Source of the DNA: Vombatus ursinus
Taxonomy: Eukaryota > Chordata > Mammalia > Diprotodontia > Vombatidae
Assembly (NCBI RefSeq): GCF_900497805.2
Contig: NW_020954616.1
Location: forward strand, 2,895,488-2,959,487
Reading direction: 5' to 3'
DNA length: 64,000 bases
Shown: piece by piece, positions 1 through 10,670 of the stretch
How the letters are laid out: the number at the start of each line of letters is the position of its first letter
How positions within the stretch are numbered: position 1 is the stretch's first letter
Translations under genes and position numbers: made by a program
Notes under the pieces: generated by a model
The model's input: the letters and a program-made list of their open reading frames with translations, nothing else
What the model was told of the DNA's origin: nothing
The model's database searches: none

Positions 1-866
1 TATTGGGAGGTGTGTTGTGATGAATTTGGTACATCTTAAAGTGCTATTAAAATTATAAAAAGAAATAAAGTTTTCTTTTACCATATGACCAGACCTTCAT
101 TAAGAGTCTCTGAAAAGGGGTCTTTAAATGAATACACACACTCACAAAAACATAACAGAGTGATTACCTTGATTGAGTACCTTAGTGGGACTATTTCAGG
201 GGCTTCATGAAGATACCATTCTTACTTCCCTTTCTGCTATTGGCTGAATGATAATGCTTAAAAATTCTACCATATGAGAATCATCTATTTGGTTAAATAT
301 TGACCTCTCTGTACATCTTATTTTATGATACAAAAACTTCAGAGAAGGGTCACTTATAAATCATTAATAACTTAGTGTGACTAGTTTTACTAGGATTGGG
401 GGCTGTTGTCAGAACACCAATGTTGTAGTCCTGAAAGAAAGTGGGTATCTAAGTGGGAGATGGTGCTGTATGCCAGAGGAAGCTTGAGCAATTTCACTAT
501 TGAGTTGAAGATCTGGTCTGTACACCTTTCTCATCCTCATCCTCATTCCTTGTTATCATCAAATATTGATCACTCCTCATCCCAACTACTGTTTTATTTT
601 TCCTCTATACACCTTTACTCACCCTCCCAATAGCACATTGGAAATCTCCACTGATGACTGGAATGATGCTCCACTGCCTGATTGTATATCCCTTAAGTAC
701 AGGTTTCTTTTAGGTGTAAATGGCCACAAGGAAAGGAAAATCTCCTTTAAGCATGCTGGACATATTTATGTAATTCTAGGATCTCAGACACTGTTGTTGC
801 CTTCTTGATCTTTGGGAAAGGGGCAAAAATCAGGTAATAGGGCAAATGTCTCACTGTTTCTGAGTG

Positions 867-872
867 TTTATT
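867..872 (-). promoter_or_regulatory. Candidate polyadenylation signal AATAAA
   Basis: A canonical AATAAA lies on the minus strand about 20 nt past the stop codon of the OR10X-like gene. A second AATAAA lies at 593-598. Either could end the transcript. Position and hexamer are the only evidence. Confidence 0.3.
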
Positions 873-892
873 GCCAATGGCAACTACCAAGA

Positions 893-1828
893 TCATTTGG
901 TTGAGGCAACTTTTTTGCCCAGTACTCTGTTCAAAGAATTCTTCATGTCCTTGTTTCTCAGGGTGAAAATGATGGGGCTGAGGAAGGGTGTGACAACAGT
1001 GTAGGGAACTGCCATGAAGGTGTCATCTCCCTCTTGAGCCTCTGGCTTCAAGTAGACAATGGAGGCAAAGCCAAAGTGAATGATGACCACAGTAAGGTGG
1101 GAGGCACAAGTGGAGAAGGCCTTCTTCCTGCCTTCAGGTGAGGGGATTTTGAGGACCGTAGAGAGAATGAACACATACGTAAGAGTGATGAATAAGAATG
1201 TCCCCAGCAGACCAGAAACTGAAATAACCGTGACAACAACCTCTGTGATATCACTATTTAGGCAGGATAATTTGACCACTGCTCTCATGTGACAGAAGAA
1301 GTGTTTGACAAGACTGGGGCCACAGAAGGATTCCCAAAAGATCAGTGTCGTCTCTGTCAAGGAGATAAAGAAGCCACCAATCCAAGCTGAAGCCACAAGC
1401 TGCCCACATGCTTTGTTGGTCATGAGTGTGGGGTAGCGGAGAGGGCAACAGATGGCCAGGAACCGATCAAGGCCCATCACTGTCAGGATAATACAATTGG
1501 TGCCACCAAGTCCAAGGAAGAAACACATCTGCAGGCCACAGCCTGCAACAGAAATGCTCCTATCCTTGGCCAACAGGTCTACTAGCATTTTGGGAATTAC
1601 GGCTAATGTGTAGCAAGTCTCAGAGAAGGAGAGGGCACCAAGAAAGAGGTACATGGGGGTATGGAGGGCATGGTCCACCCAGGTGAGGGCCATGATGGCC
1701 AAGTTGCCAGTGAGGGTAAGAAGGTAGAGAAAGAAGAAGAAAACAAAGAGGACAACCTGCCACTCTGGGTAGACTGAGAAGCCGACGAGGATGAATTCTT
1801 CTAGTAATGTCTGGTTGATTCTCATCAT
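893..1828 (-). CDS. Odorant receptor, OR10X-like (copy A)
   Basis: This is a single-exon class II odorant receptor, a seven-helix GPCR expected in the cilia of olfactory neurons and coupled to Golf. The 311 residues are normal length. Visible marks are an N-glycosylation site N5-Q-T, GN at 41-42 in TM1, PMY at 58-60, TM3 cysteine C97, extracellular-loop cysteines C169, C179 and C189, DRF at 121-123, KAFSTCASH near 236-244 before TM6, and PFLSP at 281-285. The start is either Met of a double ATG. A splice acceptor lies 16 nt upstream, as is typical of OR coding exons. From memory the sequence resembles human OR10X1 closely, including LLEEF near the N-terminus and SP in place of NP in TM7. The usual M-x-YDRY reads MGLDRF here, whereas the second copy keeps MGYDRF. 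The frame is intact. The ortholog assignment is inferred. Confidence 0.93.
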   Translation of the reverse strand: MMRINQTLLEEFILVGFSVYPEWQVVLFVFFFFLYLLTLTGNLAIMALTWVDHALHTPMYLFLGALSFSETCYTLAVIPKMLVDLLAKDRSISVAGCGLQMCFFLGLGGTNCIILTVMGLDRFLAICCPLRYPTLMTNKACGQLVASAWIGGFFISLTETTLIFWESFCGPSLVKHFFCHMRAVVKLSCLNSDITEVVVTVISVSGLLGTFLFITLTYVFILSTVLKIPSPEGRKKAFSTCASHLTVVIIHFGFASIVYLKPEAQEGDDTFMAVPYTVVTPFLSPIIFTLRNKDMKNSLNRVLGKKVASTK

Positions 1829-1844
1829 CCTAAATTTTAGAAAG

Positions 1845-1862
1845 CTGAAACATATAATTGGA
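1845..1862 (-). promoter_or_regulatory. Splice acceptor upstream of OR10X-like copy A
   Basis: The minus strand reads a T-rich stretch ending TATATGTTTCAG, then CTTTCTAAAATTTAGG, then ATGATG. The same acceptor position and the exon start CTTTCTAAA are kept in copy B. OR genes usually have untranslated 5' exons spliced to the coding exon, so this is the likely 3' splice site. No upstream exon could be located. Confidence 0.65.
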
Positions 1863-2029
1863 AAGTCTCAGATTTAATCAACTTTCTATTAATTTACATT
1901 CTCATGAATGACAACTATGGCACAGCATATCATACATAAGTATTGAATTAGCAGCAGACAGAGTTTATCACACCCAATCCCTTTATCTTTTTTTTTCTTT
2001 TTTCTTCTTTTCAATTGAAGAAAATAATA

Positions 2030-2135
2030 CCCAGAAGAAATTATTTAATTCATGCAGGTATGAAGTGGTAGAGGCAGGATTTGAACCTAGGTCCTGTGAC
2101 ACTAATACTCTTTCCATGGTACCAGGCAGCATTTC
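2030..2135 (-). repeat. MIR SINE fragment
   Basis: The plus strand shows the inverted MIR core, with GGATTTGAACCTAGGTCCTG (a tRNA-like B-box region), followed by a degraded CTATGGTACCA end. It is old and diverged. It lies in the 5' flank of the first receptor. Confidence 0.6.
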
Positions 2136-2711
2136 TTTGCATTTAAACCATGGTATATAAAATTCTATGATCATCATTTTGAATAAGTTTTTCCAGCCAA
2201 ATTGTGTTTTACTTAGGCAAATTTCATGATCTTGGATGAACATGAATTGTCAGGGCTTAACTGATGGAGAAAGTACTCTGGAATTTGCTCTGGGGCAGAG
2301 GAAAGCAAGATTTGGAATTCAGTACTAGCTGCACAACTACTTTTTCACTGCCTCCATCAGTAATGATCATTATTTCATAGAGAGACAAATGATCCCAACT
2401 CAGGGTCTCATATATCTCAGGTACAGAGTCAGTATTGGCTGAATGAATCATTGATGGATTGATTGGGAAGTAACATTCTCAATTCCCATTCTACATTCAA
2501 AGAAAAAATTTTAGACAATGACTTCAGACACTTGGAGAAGATCAAATATCTCAATATGAAAAACTACCACTCCAGATTGAAATGACATCTGCTCAGAAAG
2601 ATGGAAGAAAAAGGCCAATGTCTCATTGATGATGGAAGAAGAAGGAGATAGAAGAAATATAGAAAGGATCTCCCTAGATCTTTTAGGTTGGATATTAATT
2701 AAAAGAGTGGT

Positions 2712-2885
2712 TGATTCATTTGTTTAGTCACTAATTTATTAAGTTTACTGAGCACTTACTATGCACAACACACTGTACATAGTAAACGCTATGTACAAAG
2801 ACACACTATACGAAGACATAGTGCCCATTCTGCAGGAGTTTACAGCCTCATAAAGATATCAGGACATGCTTATAGAACTTATCTA
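2712..2885 (-). repeat. L2 3' end
   Basis: The sequence reads as the reverse complement of the L2 3' end. It contains degraded forms of TTTATTAAG-x-CACTTACTATG, followed by a 'cagGAGTTTACAGCCTcat' type block. It is diverged. Confidence 0.55.
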
Positions 2886-3159
2886 TGATACTCCTACCCA
2901 GGGAAGTGCTGTTCTGATTGACAAGAGCCCAATATATTTAGTTCATCCCAGACCAAACTTCTTCAGCCTAACTATTTTCACCCTGCTGCCCTAAAAATAC
3001 TATTCCTCTTGCTTTCTACCTCTTAGAAACTATAATCAGATCAATACAGCCATTGCATCTGAAAAGGGATTGTCAACCCACTGCCTTGTTGTTCCATTCA
3101 CCTTCTCTGTGGCTTCCCAGATCAAAATACCTTTCCCTATTCAGCATTCTCCTATGTAT

Positions 3160-3300
3160 TGTATTATGTATTAAAATATAAGTTCCTTATGGACAGGGAC
3201 TACCTTGCTTTTCTATTTTTATGCCCAACACTTTGCACATCTGGCACATAGATTTTTCAGTCATCCCTTCATAACACAGAGCAGAATGAATTTCATATAA
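3160..3300 (+). repeat. L2 3' end
   Basis: The diagnostic L2 tail is present: ATAAGTTCCTTATGGACAGGGAC, a T-rich stretch, then CTGGCACATAG. The fragment is short and 5'-truncated. Confidence 0.6.
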
Positions 3301-3344
3301 ATTAATTGTTATACAGGTTAGAGGAGGAAGGGAGACGTCTATAT

Positions 3345-3490
3345 TGTAGTGTTAAGATCACTTGCCTTAGAGTCATCAGACCTGAATCTGAGTCCGGTCT
3401 CTGCTAATTATTAACTGCCTGACACTGGGTATATAACACAACCTTTTGAGGCCTGAGATTCCCTTGTCTTTAAAATCAGAAAATAGTACA
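3345..3490 (+). repeat. MIR SINE
   Basis: This is a sense MIR with 'gtgttaagatcacttgcctt', a B-box-like AGTCCGGTCTCTGCTAATTA, and the 'TTTAAAATCAGAAAATAG' equivalent of the MIR CATCTGTAAAATGGG block. It is diverged. Confidence 0.6.
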
Positions 3491-3870
3491 AAACAAATCC
3501 CAGAGGTGGAAGGAACCTCAGAAGCCAAGCAGTGCAATATAAACCTGAACAGGATGGCCTTTTACGATATGAGTCTCTTTGAAAACCTCTATTGGTCATT
3601 AGGAAATTGCTATCTTCCAAGGCAGCTCCATTTCCCTTTTTAAAGTCTTCAAGTGGTAGTGTTTGTTTGTTTTTTTTTCCTTTTCATCCAACCCCTCAAC
3701 TTCCAACTATGCATACTGGTTCTACCTTCAGGAACCAAGAAGAAAAAAATCTAATCCCTCTTCCATCAAACAGCCCTTTATACGTACATATGAAGGCAAC
3801 TCTCATGATCTTCTTGGTCATTCAGTTTCTTCAAGGTATTCTTCAAAATTCCCAATTAATTTAACTGAAC
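3490..3870 (+). repeat. L3/CR1-type LINE 3' part
   Basis: The order of blocks matches mammalian L3 (CR1 clade): GAGGTGGAAGGAACCTCAGA, TTGAAAACCTCTATTGG, TTCCAAGGCAGCTCCATTTC, then the distal block with TCTTCCATCAAACAGCCCTT and an ACTCTCATGATC segment. It is ancient and diverged. Confidence 0.6.
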
Positions 3871-3879
3871 CTAAAAAAA

Positions 3880-4065
3880 AAAATTAAGTACCTACTATGT
3901 GCCAGGCACTGCACTTAGCACTTTATAAGTATTCTTTCACTCGATCCTTGCAACCCTGTCAGATTGATGTTATTATTACCCCCATTTTTATAATTGAGGA
4001 AACTGAGACCAACAGAGATTAAGTGATTTACCCAAGGTCATGCAGCTAATAAATGCCTTGCATGA
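3880..4065 (-). repeat. MIR SINE
   Basis: This is an inverted MIR with an L2-like tail (TACCTACTATGTGCCAGGCA), then the MIR core with GAGGAAACTGAGACC and AAGGTCATGCAGCTAATAAA. Confidence 0.75.
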
Positions 4066-4084
4066 TATAGTCACAAGAAAAGAC

Positions 4085-4204
4085 CTCGGTGGCCATCTTG
4101 CTTGACTCATATAATTGAGAATTTCTTCTAGAACATCTCTATCAAGTAGTCATCCAACCTCTGCTTGAAGATTTCTAGTGAGGAATTACCTATTCTTTTA
4201 AAAA
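4085..4204 (+). repeat. L3/CR1-type fragment split by an L1
   Basis: The L3 block GTCATCCAACCTCTGCTTGA leads into CCTATTCTTTT. The expected continuation, CTAATCTTTAGGAATTTTTCC, is found only at 4895-4935, beyond the intervening L1. The L1 therefore inserted into an older L3 copy. Confidence 0.6.
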
Positions 4205-4888
4205 AATTTTTCTCACTTCTAGGGCTGTATCCCAGAGAGATCATACAAATGGGAAAAGGACCCACATGTACAAAAATATTTATAGCAGCTCTTGTTGTTG
4301 TGGCAAAGAATTGGAAATTGAGAGGATGCCCATTAATTGGGGAATGGCTGAACAAGTTGTGGTGCATGGATGTAATGGAATACTATTGTGCTATAAGAAA
4401 TAATGAACAGGCTGACTTCAGAAAAACCTGGAAAGACTTGTATGGTCTGATACTGAGTAAAGTGAGCAGAACCAGGAGAACATTGAACACAGTAACAGCC
4501 ACATTGTGTGATGACTAATATTGATAGACTTAACCCTTCTCAGCAATACAAGGATCTAAGACATCTCCAAAGGCCTCATGATGGAAAATGCTATCCACAT
4601 CCAAAGAAAGAACTATGGAGTTTGAATGCAGATTGAAGCATACTATTTGCTATTTTTTTTTTCTGTTGTGTTTTGTCTCCTCTTTCTGGTGGTTCCTCCT
4701 ATTGGTTCTAATTCTTACCTACAACATCACTAATGTGAAAATATGTTTAATAGGAATATATACATATAGCCTATATCAGATTGTGTGCCATCTTGGGGAG
4801 GGAGGTGCGGAGGGGGGGGAATTTAAAACTCAAGAGCTTATGGAAGTGATTGTTGATAATTCAAAATAAATTAATTAAAAAATAATTT
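4205..4888 (+). mobile_element. L1 LINE, 5'-truncated 3' end
   Basis: This is the last part of a marsupial L1 ORF2 plus its 3' UTR. The first third encodes the conserved C-terminus, including GKGPTCTKIFIAAL, NWKLRGCP, GEWLNKLW and VMEYYCAIR-N. It stops normally at 4516-4518 after TLCDD. The 3' UTR carries the usual CTTCTCAGCAATACAA and ATGCAGATTGAAGCATACTA blocks and a G-rich stretch near 4795-4820, and ends in an A-rich tail. It lies inside an L3 copy. Confidence 0.9.
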
Positions 4889-4957
4889 CCTTTTGTGTTT
4901 ACTCTAATCTTTAGGAATTTTTCCCTTACATGTAACTCATTTAATCATTGGATATTT

Positions 4958-5010
4958 TTACTTTGTTTTTGTTTGTTTTTGTCTGTTTGTTTGTTTGTTT
5001 TGGTTTTCGT
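4958..5010 (+). repeat. TTTG-rich simple repeat
   Basis: Imperfect tandem TTTG/TTTTG units separate the L3 remnant from the next MIR. Confidence 0.7.
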
Positions 5011-5049
5011 TTGGTTTGATTTAGCTGCGTTGGCAACATGCTGACTGTA

Positions 5050-5240
5050 AGATCCTTTGTAATTGATAGAGTGCTGGTCTTGGAACCAGGAAGACTTGTG
5101 TTCAAATCCTGCTGTCAGACCTTGGATAAGTTTCTTAATCTTTCTGAGCTTCATTTTCCTTATATGTAAAAATGAGAGTGTGGGACTCAATGGCCTCTAA
5201 GGTCTTTCCCATATAACTCTAAATCTAGAATCCTATGGCT
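5050..5240 (+). repeat. MIR-family SINE
   Basis: The sense copy has GTGTTCAAATCCTGCTGTCAG (B-box region) and a degraded CTTATATGTAAAAATGAGAG block. It ends with GGCCTCTAAGGTCTTTCCCA and AATCCTATGGCTC, the L3-like tail seen in several MIR relatives here. Confidence 0.7.
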
Positions 5241-5462
5241 CTAAGGTTTCTAAGAGCCTTCCACATAGCTTGTGACTCTGTTTATTTTTCTGTATAAATG
5301 GAGATGGGAGGAAGTGAGAGATGGGAGGACAGATGCAATAAAGCTTCTTAGAGGAGGAAAGAGTAGCAAGAAGTTGAGAGTGGTCAGTGGTATCTTTCTA
5401 AAGAAAGGCCAAGGAAGATCAAGATTAATACAAGGTAGACTAAAAGTCACCTTTGAAAAGGA

Positions 5463-5722
5463 GTAAGCATTTATTAAGCACCTACTATGTGGCAGGCACT
5501 GTGCAAAGCACTTTACAAATATTATCATCTGATCTTTACAACAAGCCTGTAGTGAAGGTGCTATTATCATCTCCATTTTGTAGTTGAAGAAACTGAGGCT
5601 GAAAGAGTTTAAGTGACTTGCCTAAGGTCACACAGCTAGTAAATGTCTGAGTATGGATTTGAACTCTGGTCTTCCTGACTCCAGCCCAGGCAATCTATCC
5701 ACTTCAGGACCTAGCTCCTCTT
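5463..5722 (-). repeat. MIR SINE, near full length
   Basis: It is inverted: an L2-like tail CACCTACTATGTGGCAGGCA, an ATTATCATCTGATCTTTACA block, GAAGAAACTGAGGC, CTAAGGTCACACAGCTAGTA, and GATTTGAACTCTGGTCTTCC. It interrupts an L2-like sequence. Confidence 0.8.
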
Positions 5723-5724
5723 TT

Positions 5725-6100
5725 AGTTAAGTGATGGTAAATATAAAGCCGATTGCAAGGGGTTTAGGACTGAGTAGGTGGTAAGCAAATTGTGACAGTG
5801 AGTATAGATGACATCTTTGAGAAGCTTAACAGTGATAACTATGAAAAAGATAGGCTAATACTTCTAGAAGGCAGCAGAGTTAAGGAGAGAGGGCACTCTT
5901 TCTCTGTGTGTGTGTTTCTTTTCACCCCTTCCCTTCTCTCTTTGAATTGGGAAGTTCTGAGCATGTATGAACACAGAGGGGACAGACCCAGGTTAGAGGA
6001 AGACTGAAGGGGCAAAGAGTGAGTGATTACTGGAACAAAGTTGTAGAGAAGGCTAGAAGTGGGGTACAGAGGGAATAAGATTGTAGACATAGGAAAAGGA
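5725..6100 (-). repeat. L2 (CR1-clade) LINE fragment
   Basis: The plus strand matches the inverted L2 ORF2 region: GATTGCAAGGGGTTTAGGA, GTAAGCAAATTGTGACAGTG, then a degraded downstream part. An equivalent sequence lies around 28840-29100 in unit B. Confidence 0.45.
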
Positions 6101-6111
6101 TTAGGCTAAAG

Positions 6112-6345
6112 GTTGTGGGGTATAATGGAAGGAGAACTGATTTGAAAGCTAGAAGACCTGCATTTGAATCTTGGCTTTGCTATTTACCAGCCCTTTGACA
6201 ACTAACAAGTCATTTAATGTGCTTGAACTCTAGTTTCCTCATCTGTAAAATGGGGTTGCTAACACTTGTATTACCTACCTCTCAGGATTACTGGGAGGAA
6301 AGCGCTTGGTAAACCTCCAAATATGCCATAAAAGTGTTGGTTTTG
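6112..6345 (+). repeat. MIR SINE
   Basis: This is a sense MIR: GACCTGCATTTGAATCTTGG, AACAAGTCATTTAATGTGCT, CTAGTTTCCTCATCTGTAAA, and ATGGGG. The copy at 29170-29345 is in the same relative place in unit B. Confidence 0.85.
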
Positions 6346-7199
6346 GGGCTAGGAGGGTCATTTCTTCCTCAATAACTAACCTTTTCAAATAGGGTAATGA
6401 AAATTGGAAAAGACACTTCACCTAATTCCTCAGGATGTCACACAGAAAACTAGGATCCCACCTACTTTATATTATTTGTGTTTTTTCAAGGAACACAGTA
6501 CCATAGATCAGCATCAATACTGCACTTAGGATGAAGCACTGTGTCTCACTTTGGGGGCTTAGAGGATGGGTAGCAGTATCCTTACCTTTCTAACCAGAAT
6601 CCATCTAGTCCAATATGAAACCTTCCTTTGGAATGCCAGGGCTGATGACCAGAAGCAGTGAGTTGTTTTTTGTTCTGTTTCATTTTTTAATTGTAGAAGG
6701 AAAACATCTTGGGATTAAAAAAAAAGGACTATAAATAACAAACCTGGCAAATAAGGAACATCTAGAGAATGAAGAGATAGCTATTGCAGAAAAGAAACTC
6801 ATGAAGTCATTACTTCAAAGAGTCCCCTAGGATCTTTTGCCCAGAAGCTGAAGTTTTCATTCACTTAGCAATATTTAGATAGACAATTGGAAAAGTGTTA
6901 GATCAAAAATTGATAGAAATTCCTCAAATGACATCAATAGACACATAAGAAAATTACGATTAAGTTCAATGACAGAAAAGTAATACAGTCTGGTAAAGGT
7001 GATGAATGTTGAATTCTGGGGTTTAAATACTGGGATAGCAACATCTTGAACATTTCTAGGAATAGATAGTACTTGGCAGAAGTGATCAACTGATATGATT
7101 AAATGGTAACATCTCTATGTACATTTTAAGAAGGAAAGTTGAATTTTTAAAAAGGCTTGTTTATGCTAAAAATTGTAGGTGATTCAATCTTCATCTGCT
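6346..7199. other. Non-repetitive flank shared by the duplication
   Basis: No gene or clear repeat is seen. The stretch 6560-6630, containing ATCTAGTCCAATATGAAACC, aligns with 29715-29775 in unit B. It is single-copy 5' flank of the ancestral receptor locus. Confidence 0.5.
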
Positions 7200-7405
7200 T
7201 TTCTTCTGCATGATCTAATGGAAAGGAGAGTGGTGCAGAGTCATGAGATATAAATTCATATCCCATCTCTGACAAATATTAGCTGTATGAGCTTGAATAA
7301 ATCATTTAATTTCTCTTGGTCTCAGTTTTCCCATAGGAAAATTAAGGGGATTGAAGATGATTTCTCGGGTTCTTTCCTGCTAACATTTTGTGATTCTATC
7401 CATCC
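7200..7405 (+). repeat. MIR-family SINE
   Basis: This is a sense MIR with TAGCTGTATGAGCTTGAATA, TCTCAGTTTTCCCATAGGAA, and an L3-like tail (GGTTCTTTCCTGCTAACATT, then TGTGATTCTATCC). It matches 30480-30660 in unit B. Confidence 0.8.
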
Positions 7406-7944
7406 CTTTCTTTATCACTAGTGCCCTCCCCTAATATTGAAAAAAGTCCTCTTCTATCCCAATGACTAGATCCTACAGTCTCTTCTTTTTGAGGAGGAGA
7501 TATTGAGGAGAGTTCAAACAGCTTTCTTTCCAGACCTTTGCTTAAGATCTCCATCCTCCATATCCTAATCAGCATGTGCAGATCTCATACCCTTACAGTA
7601 CTGTAAGCATCTCTCTTTAGATTTCCAAGAACCCTTCTAAGAGGGTCCTGAATCCCCTGAATAACTTAGGGTATGGGAGAATAATTTTAAAATAATTTCT
7701 ATAAAGCTCAGATGAAGCCCCAAATATTCTGATCTAGTCTCCTTGACACTCAATGAGAGTGGACTTGGGACAGCCTGTCCCATTATGAGGCACATACAGG
7801 GCAACCAAATGTTAAAACTCACAGCATTGAACTCACAAGCATCATCAGTAGCCACAACTTTCTCCTAACTTTGAGTGTTAGGGGAATTGAAAAAAAGAAC
7901 AGCAAAGCAGCAGTAACAGACTGTGAGAACAGTCTCTGAAGCTG

Positions 7945-8036
7945 CCTGTTGTGATAGAAGGATTCCCAGATTTAGAATCAAATACCAGATCTGCAGTTTA
8001 CTACCTTAGCAATGCATCTTTTCTCTCTGAGGCTAG
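7945..8036 (+). repeat. MIR SINE, interrupted
   Basis: The 5' part of a sense MIR (GATTTAGAATCAAATACCAG, TCTGCAGTTTACTACC) stops at the younger SINE beginning at 8037. The unit B counterpart at 31255-31440 is uninterrupted. Confidence 0.6.
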
Positions 8037-8282
8037 GTTGTTGTTGTTCAGTCATTTTTCGTTCTTCATGACCCCAGGTGGGGTTTTCCTGGCAGAGATA
8101 CTGGAGCGGTTTGTGCATTTCCTTCTCCAGTTCATTTTATAGATGAGGAAACTGAGGTAAATAGGGTTATGTGACTTAGTGTCTGAGACCAGATTTGAAC
8201 TCAGGAAAAAGAGTCATCCTGACTCCAACCTGGGCACTCTGTGCACTATAGCGCCATCTAGTAGCAGAGATGAGGGTACTCA
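8037..8282 (-). mobile_element. tRNA-derived SINE with RTE/BovB-like tail
   Basis: It is inverted. A GTTGTTGTTGTTCAGTCATT tail leads to CATGACCCCAGGTGGGGTTT, the GGAGCGGTTTGTGCATTTCC block, GAGGAAACTGAGGTAAATAG, GATTTGAACTCAGG, and the tRNA-like head near CACTATAGCGCCATCTAG. It is the same family as the SINEs at 19722, 41582, 42276 and 51616. It is absent from unit B, so it inserted after the duplication. Confidence 0.85.
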
Positions 8283-8454
8283 TTTCTAAGATGATACTGG
8301 ATTAAATAACCTGTAAAATACTTCATGTTCTAACCTAAATTTAATGAAACTATATCTCTCTTCTATCTATCAGCTATATGGATGATCCTTAGCCAAGTGT
8401 CACTTCTCCAGGTGTCTTTTCCCTGATCCCAAAATATTTCTGAGCCATATTCTC

Positions 8455-8665
8455 CCATGTTGCAGTGTTTCAATTCTGGATTGGGAGACAGGAAGATCTG
8501 GGTTCAAATCTTACCTCTGACACTTATTACCTGTGTGACCGTGCCCAAGTCACTTAACCTGAGTTAAGTGAGCCTCAATTTCTTCATTTGTGAAATGGAG
8601 ATAATAATAGCATCTCTCCTCTCCCACAAGGTAATTGTGAGGACCAAATACAATAATACACATAC
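8455..8665 (+). repeat. MIR SINE
   Basis: This is a sense MIR: GATCTGGGTTCAAATCTTAC, CTGTGTGACCGTGCCCAAGT, and GTGAAATGGAGATAATAATA. It matches 31535-31770 in unit B. Confidence 0.85.
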
Positions 8666-8984
8666 ATAGGAATTCCTTTTCTTTCATCTCAGTATCTTCA
8701 GTGCTTAGACTAACCTATTCAGCATAGTATGTACTTAAATCATACTTGCTGATTCTAAAGTTCTTTGCAAACTTTAATGCCATATAGCTGTCTACTGTTA
8801 TTAATATATTCTATAGTTTCAACCTAAATCTTACAAGCAGCCTAAAATAAGCTTAGTTAGAAAGTAAACATATCTCCCAAATTAATGAATAAAAAACACA
8901 ATGAAGTCTATCTATAGTAAAGGACCTGTGATTTTGTTATAGCTACAGTGTAGGAAGTCCTAGCAATGTAAATCCAAAGCTTTT

Positions 8985-9100
8985 TATCACTTACAGTCTT
9001 AGTCACATTAAGCATAAGAGGTACAATTTGAAACCACAGTTTATAGATTTCCAAAACCTGGACTCTATCCACCATTCCATGTTGCCTTATATAGGTCTCA
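8985..9100 (-). repeat. MIR SINE fragment
   Basis: Degraded inverted MIR: CAATTTGAAACCACAGTTTA and CTATCCACCATTCCATGTTG. The better preserved equivalent in unit B is at 31960-32095. Confidence 0.5.
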
Positions 9101-9214
9101 TTCAAAATTGTTCATTTGTGGATCATTAACTGATCTGAATATTCCTGCCACAGCTCCCCTCTGTTTTATTGTATATGCAAGAGTTGACTATTACTTGAAA
9201 TCACCCAAAATATC

Positions 9215-9330
9215 TTCATAGGATCATAGATTTAGAGCTAGACAGGCCCTTGGAGGGCATCTAACACCATCCCTTTTGAGAGGGAAAAATGGAAAACTAG
9301 AGAAATTAGGTGACTTGCCCATGTCAGATA
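9215..9330 (+). repeat. L3/CR1-type 3' fragment
   Basis: It begins with the characteristic GGATCATAGATTTAGAGCTA, then GGCCCTTGGAGGGCATCTAA, followed by a MIR-like GGTGACTTGCCCATGTCAG. Confidence 0.65.
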
Positions 9331-10080
9331 GGCATTAACACATGTGAGTGCCTGTCTTCTTTTTTTCCCAAATTCATTGGTCTTTTCACTGAAACAGACT
9401 TCCTCCTCCTTTTCCAACCTGCTTCCTACCTGAGTAGACTTCATACAGAGTCCCAAAGATTAAATGTTCATCAGACTGTCATTCCTGCTGGTCATCACAG
9501 CCAATATCTTAAAATTACTGAATCTAGCTTAGGAAAGATGACAAAAAAGTGTGAGATGGCCACTGAGTTTGAGGTGGCTACAGAGCCTACCCAGTATAGC
9601 TCCCATTGTCTGCTAAATTAAAATAAATGTGTATTAGGGTGGAGCAGCATTTTCCCCCTAGCTGGAAAGTTCTTAACTGCTTATCAGTAAGAACTCTGGT
9701 TCTCCAGCTCTAGGGGTTTGGGAGTTGAGATCGGAGGGTCCCTGGGGTCACACTTTTCTTTTCTCATCAGAGGGCACCAAGGAAAAGAACTTTCTAGCCC
9801 AACTTTGTAATTTATTCTCATTAATTCCAAAGGTTTGTTGTTGTTGGGTTTTTTTTTTCCCATAGCATGTGACTTAGAGAACTCTTCAGTGAAGCTCTGG
9901 AGTATTGAACTCTACATAGCTTTTCCTGGCCCACAAAAGATGTCTCCTACAGCCCAGTCTGGTGTCTCATAGGGACATCTGTAAATAAATGATGAGTGAT
10001 TTTCACAAGATTTTGTAATTCTTTGCCTTAGACTTTCTTCCCTCAGATCTCCATAAGAACTTCTTATTATTCATCACACT
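9331..10080. other. Conserved single-copy 5' flank (shared with unit B)
   Basis: No gene or repeat is recognised. The stretch 9620-9960 aligns well with 32370-32700 (TAGCTGGAAAG against TAGCTGGGAAG; CAGCTCTAGGGGTTTGGGAG against CAGCTCCAGGGTTTTGGGAG). It is the clearest non-repeat anchor of the duplication. It lies about 8 kb upstream of the receptor start, where an untranslated first exon or promoter could sit. That placement is inference. Confidence 0.5.
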
Positions 10081-10084
10081 GATA

Positions 10085-10205
10085 GATTAATTTATTGGTG
10101 GGTTGGTTAATTCACTGATTCATCAAAAACTGAATACCTATTTTATGCAGTTCATTGTGTTAATCACTGGGGAAAACAAAAATATATGATGCTATCTGAT
10201 CCTAC
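10085..10205 (-). repeat. L2 3' end
   Basis: Inverted L2 tail (AATACCTATTTTATGCAG, ATTGTGTTAATCACTGGGGA). The same insertion is present in unit B at 32770-32910, so it predates the duplication. Confidence 0.6.
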
Positions 10206-10209
10206 CTGT

Positions 10210-10485
10210 AACAACAACAACTAACATTTATATAATGCCTACTATGGGCCAGGCACTGTAATAAGTGCTTTATAATTATTGTCTCATTTGATTCTCACAA
10301 CAGATTTGGGAGGTAGATGCTATTATCCCCACTTTATAAATAAGGAAAGTGAGACAAACAGAATTTAAGTGACCTGACCAGGGTCACACAGCTAGTAAGT
10401 GTGAAGCTCCATTTGAACTCAGGTTTTCCCAATTTCAGACTTGTGGCTCCAGCTCTAACCATTGTACCATCTAGGAAATACAAGA
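10210..10485 (-). repeat. MIR SINE
   Basis: Near-complete inverted MIR with CTACTATGGGCCAGGCACTG, TCTCATTTGATTCTCACAAC, GGGTCACACAGCTAGTAAGT, and TTTGAACTCAGG. Confidence 0.85.
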
Positions 10486-10584
10486 ATATGCCATAAAAAA
10501 ATAAATAATACATATAATAGCCTATAGGTTGAACTCTAACATTACAGATCTTGATGTGTAAAATGAAGAAGCGATCAGCCACTC

Positions 10585-10660
10585 AACTTACAATTTGTTA
10601 AGTGCCTACAATATGGTAAGCACTGTGCTAAGTGCTGGGAGTATAAGTTACACTAAAGAA
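10585..10660 (-). repeat. L2 3' end fragment
   Basis: TTGTTAAGTGCCTACAATAT, then GCACTGTGCTAAGTGCTGGG: an inverted L2 terminal block, directly before a younger SINE. Confidence 0.6.
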
Positions 10661-10670
10661 GAAAAAGCCA

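Noticed and set aside
1048-1448. Overlapping frames on both strands within the first receptor gene
   Set aside because: Shadows of the receptor CDS; the same overlaps recur in copy B. No independent motifs.
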